Shown one piece after another: positions 62,558 through 64,000 of a stretch of 64,000 nt of DNA. The notes under the pieces are model-generated. The model worked only from the letters and a program-made list of their open reading frames with translations. It ran no database searches and had not been told where the DNA came from. A program made the translations under genes and the position numbers. This stretch comes from Limobrevibacterium gyesilva (lineage in GTDB: Bacteria > Pseudomonadota > Alphaproteobacteria > Acetobacterales > Acetobacteraceae), in the NCBI RefSeq assembly GCF_025989185.1, contig NZ_JAPDNT010000007.1, forward strand, positions 1-64,000, written 5' to 3'. The first letter of the stretch is position 1, and every line of letters starts with the position of its first letter.

Positions 62558-62656
62558 ATCACGCCAGGAAGAGGAGTGGTTCCTCGACCTGCCGTGTGAC
62601 TGGCGTTTCCTCCCTAAACTTGGCCCGCTTCGCCGATGGCGTGCGGGCCTTTTTTC
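62558..62656 (+). ncRNA. mmgR: Candidate mmgR/suhB (alpha-r8) family small RNA
   Basis: A 5' stem-loop is closed by ACGCCAG (62561-62567) and CTGGCGT (62600-62606). The single-stranded TTTCCTCCCT (62606-62615) and a terminator hairpin (62622-62649) with a T tract follow. As I recall, TTTCCTCCCT between two hairpins is the conserved feature of the alphaproteobacterial mmgR/suhB RNA, an Hfq-bound regulator linked in Sinorhizobium to nitrogen and polyhydroxybutyrate control. The 5' end is estimated. No promoter is identified with confidence. Confidence 0.6.
62622..62656 (+). terminator. Rho-independent terminator of the sRNA candidate
   Basis: GGCCCGC (62622-62628) pairs with GCGGGCC (62643-62649), with an inner CGCC/GGCG stem, and a TTTTTT tract (62650-62655) follows. 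It is textbook in form. Confidence 0.9.
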
Positions 62657-62938
62657 TATCTACAAGCGTAATCCCTGCAAGTCACGCGCGTTCATGCGTC
62701 CCAGGGCAAATTTCAATGGCTTTATATCAAAAAACTCTTGTGCAACGCACAAAAATAAGCCGCCGCAAACGTTTCGGATGACCCTGCGCCCCGATCTTCA
62801 TCCGGCGTGTGAGGCAACCTGCGGTGGTGCCCGACGAAGGGCGCTGGCGGGTACGGCGCTCGCCCTGTAGGTTCCCGCCTTCGCTGTTCCAGCCCTATCT
62901 TGCCACGCCCCGACCCAAAGAACGGACCCGATCGAACG

Positions 62939-64000
62939 ATGCGCCTCTCCCGCAGCCTGGTGCCGACGCTGAAGGAAACCCCGGCCGAGGCGCAGATCGC
63001 CTCCCATCGCCTCATGTTGCGGGCCGGCCTGGTCCGCCAGACCGCCTCGGGCATCTATGCCTGGCTGCCCGCCGGCTGGCGCGTGCTGCAGAACATCGCC
63101 CAGATCGTGCGCGAGGAGCAGGACGCCTCCGGCGCCCAGGAAATGCTGATGCCGACCATCCAGTCGGCCGAGCTCTGGCGCGCCAGCGGCCGCTACGACG
63201 CCTACGGCCCGGAAATGCTGCGCCTCAAGGATCGCCACGAGCGCGAACTGCTGTACGGGCCCACCAACGAGGAGATGATCACTGAGATCGTCCGCAGCTC
63301 GGTGAAGTCCTACCGCGAATTGCCGCAGAACCTGTACCACATCCAGTGGAAGTTCCGCGACGAGGTGCGCCCCCGCTTCGGCGTCATGCGCGGCCGCGAG
63401 TTCCTGATGAAGGACGCCTACAGCTTCGACCTCGACTATGCCGGCGCCGTGGTCAGCTACCGCAAGATGATGCTGGCCTATATGCGCACCTTCCAGCGCC
63501 TGGGCCTGAAGGCCATCCCCATGGCCGCCGACAGCGGCCCGATCGGCGGCGACCTCAGCCACGAGTTCATCATCCTGGCCCCCACCGGCGAGAGCCAGGT
63601 GTTCTACGACGCGGCATTCGAGGGCATCGACTACACCGGCGGCCAGTTCTCCTTCGACTCCGAAGCCGACCTGCAGCGCTTCCACGAGATGATGACCGGA
63701 AGCTACGCCGCCACCGACGAGAAGCACGACACCGCCGCCTGGGCCAAGGTCGCCGAGAAGCGGGAAGGGCGCGGGATCGAGGTTGGCCACATCTTCTATT
63801 TCGGCACCAAGTACAGCGAGCCCATGGGCCTGACCGTCGCCGGCCCCGACGGCAAGCCGGTCGTCCCGCACATGGGCAGCTACGGCATCGGCGTCTCCCG
63901 CCTGGTCGGCGCGATCATCGAGGCCTCGCACGACGAGGCCGGCATCATCTGGCCCGACAGCGTCGCCCCCTGGCAGGCCGTCATCGTGAACCTCAAGCCC
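62939..64000 (+). CDS. proS: Prolyl-tRNA synthetase (3' end outside window)
   Basis: 354 codons are visible of an expected 430-440, running off the right edge. A class II aminoacyl-tRNA synthetase: [33 protein letters not shown], then the motif 2 region [20 protein letters not shown], and motif 3 [16 protein letters not shown]. The INS editing insertion of long bacterial ProRS is absent; the spacing fits the shorter alphaproteobacterial type. It follows the DUF1467 gene in the usual alphaproteobacterial order, but across a 500-bp gap with its own likely promoter. Confidence 0.95.
   Translation, partial: MRLSRSLVPTLKETPAEAQIASHRLMLRAGLVRQTASGIYAWLPAGWRVLQNIAQIVREEQDASGAQEMLMPTIQSAELWRASGRYDAYGPEMLRLKDRHERELLYGPTNEEMITEIVRSSVKSYRELPQNLYHIQWKFRDEVRPRFGVMRGREFLMKDAYSFDLDYAGAVVSYRKMMLAYMRTFQRLGLKAIPMAADSGPIGGDLSHEFIILAPTGESQVFYDAAFEGIDYTGGQFSFDSEADLQRFHEMMTGSYAATDEKHDTAAWAKVAEKREGRGIEVGHIFYFGTKYSEPMGLTVAGPDGKPVVPHMGSYGIGVSRLVGAIIEASHDEAGIIWPDSVAPWQAVIVNLKP

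Larger units (their letters stand above)
62438..62938. other. Intergenic region between DUF1467 and proS
   Basis: About 500 bp, with 62440-62760 clearly more AT-rich than the rest of the window. It holds the sRNA candidate with its terminator (62558-62656) and a palindrome TTGTGCAACGCACAA at 62738-62752. A TATATC at 62723-62728 might be a -10 element for proS. No protein gene is supported. Confidence 0.7.

Overview
The window is a 64 kb piece of a GC-rich alphaproteobacterial chromosome. The best guess is Rhodospirillales/Acetobacteraceae; this is inference from base composition, protein style, an mmgR/suhB-type sRNA and the order nuoA-N, birA, coaX, rnj, DUF1467, proS. Both ends cut a gene: a DEAD-box helicase on the left and prolyl-tRNA synthetase on the right. 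I see no rRNA, CRISPR array, prophage or insertion sequence.

Layout. 1-4.7 kb: helicase (minus), small alpha/beta hydrolase, secreted Gly/Pro-rich protein, GH15 glucoamylase-like enzyme. 4.7-13.7 kb: a minus-strand tripartite efflux operon read as outer-membrane factor, adaptor, RND pump, second RND pump (MdtABC-like). A 32-bp tandem repeat lies between the outer-membrane factor and adaptor genes. 13.8-15.2 kb: MaoC-type dehydratase and CitE-like CoA-ester lyase, preceded by a 12-codon leader ORF. 15.3-21.2 kb: a complete Liv-type ABC importer with two adjacent substrate-binding proteins. 21.2-27.6 kb: esterase, Pat-like acyl-CoA synthetase/GNAT fusion, FMN reductase, EamA transporter, small membrane protein and orphan ParA ATPase. 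27.7-32.9 kb: NAD(P)H-hydrate repair enzyme, malonyl-CoA decarboxylase and an AceE/transketolase-like enzyme. 33-36.8 kb: unusual alpha/beta hydrolase (minus), then a DUF3300/DUF2950 pair.

36.9-44.3 kb is a protein quality-control block: tRNA-Leu, tig, clpP, clpX, lon and HU, followed by tRNA-Val and tRNA-Asp. 44.5-58.9 kb holds all 14 genes of respiratory complex I (nuoA to nuoN) in standard order with many ATGA or few-base junctions. birA, coaX, rnj and a DUF1467 gene continue in the same direction, then a 500-bp AT-richer gap with an sRNA candidate, then proS.

Functionally the right half is conserved housekeeping: protein folding and turnover, NADH oxidation, biotin and CoA cofactors, RNA decay and tRNA charging. 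The left half is more accessory: drug or metabolite efflux, uptake of an amino-acid-like or small organic substrate, and acyl-CoA metabolism. The clearest points for a second look are the sRNA candidate, the coupled leader ORF before maoC, the degenerate active site of the Pat-like protein, the N-terminal tail of Lon, and the 32-bp repeat that copies the end of the efflux outer-membrane gene.
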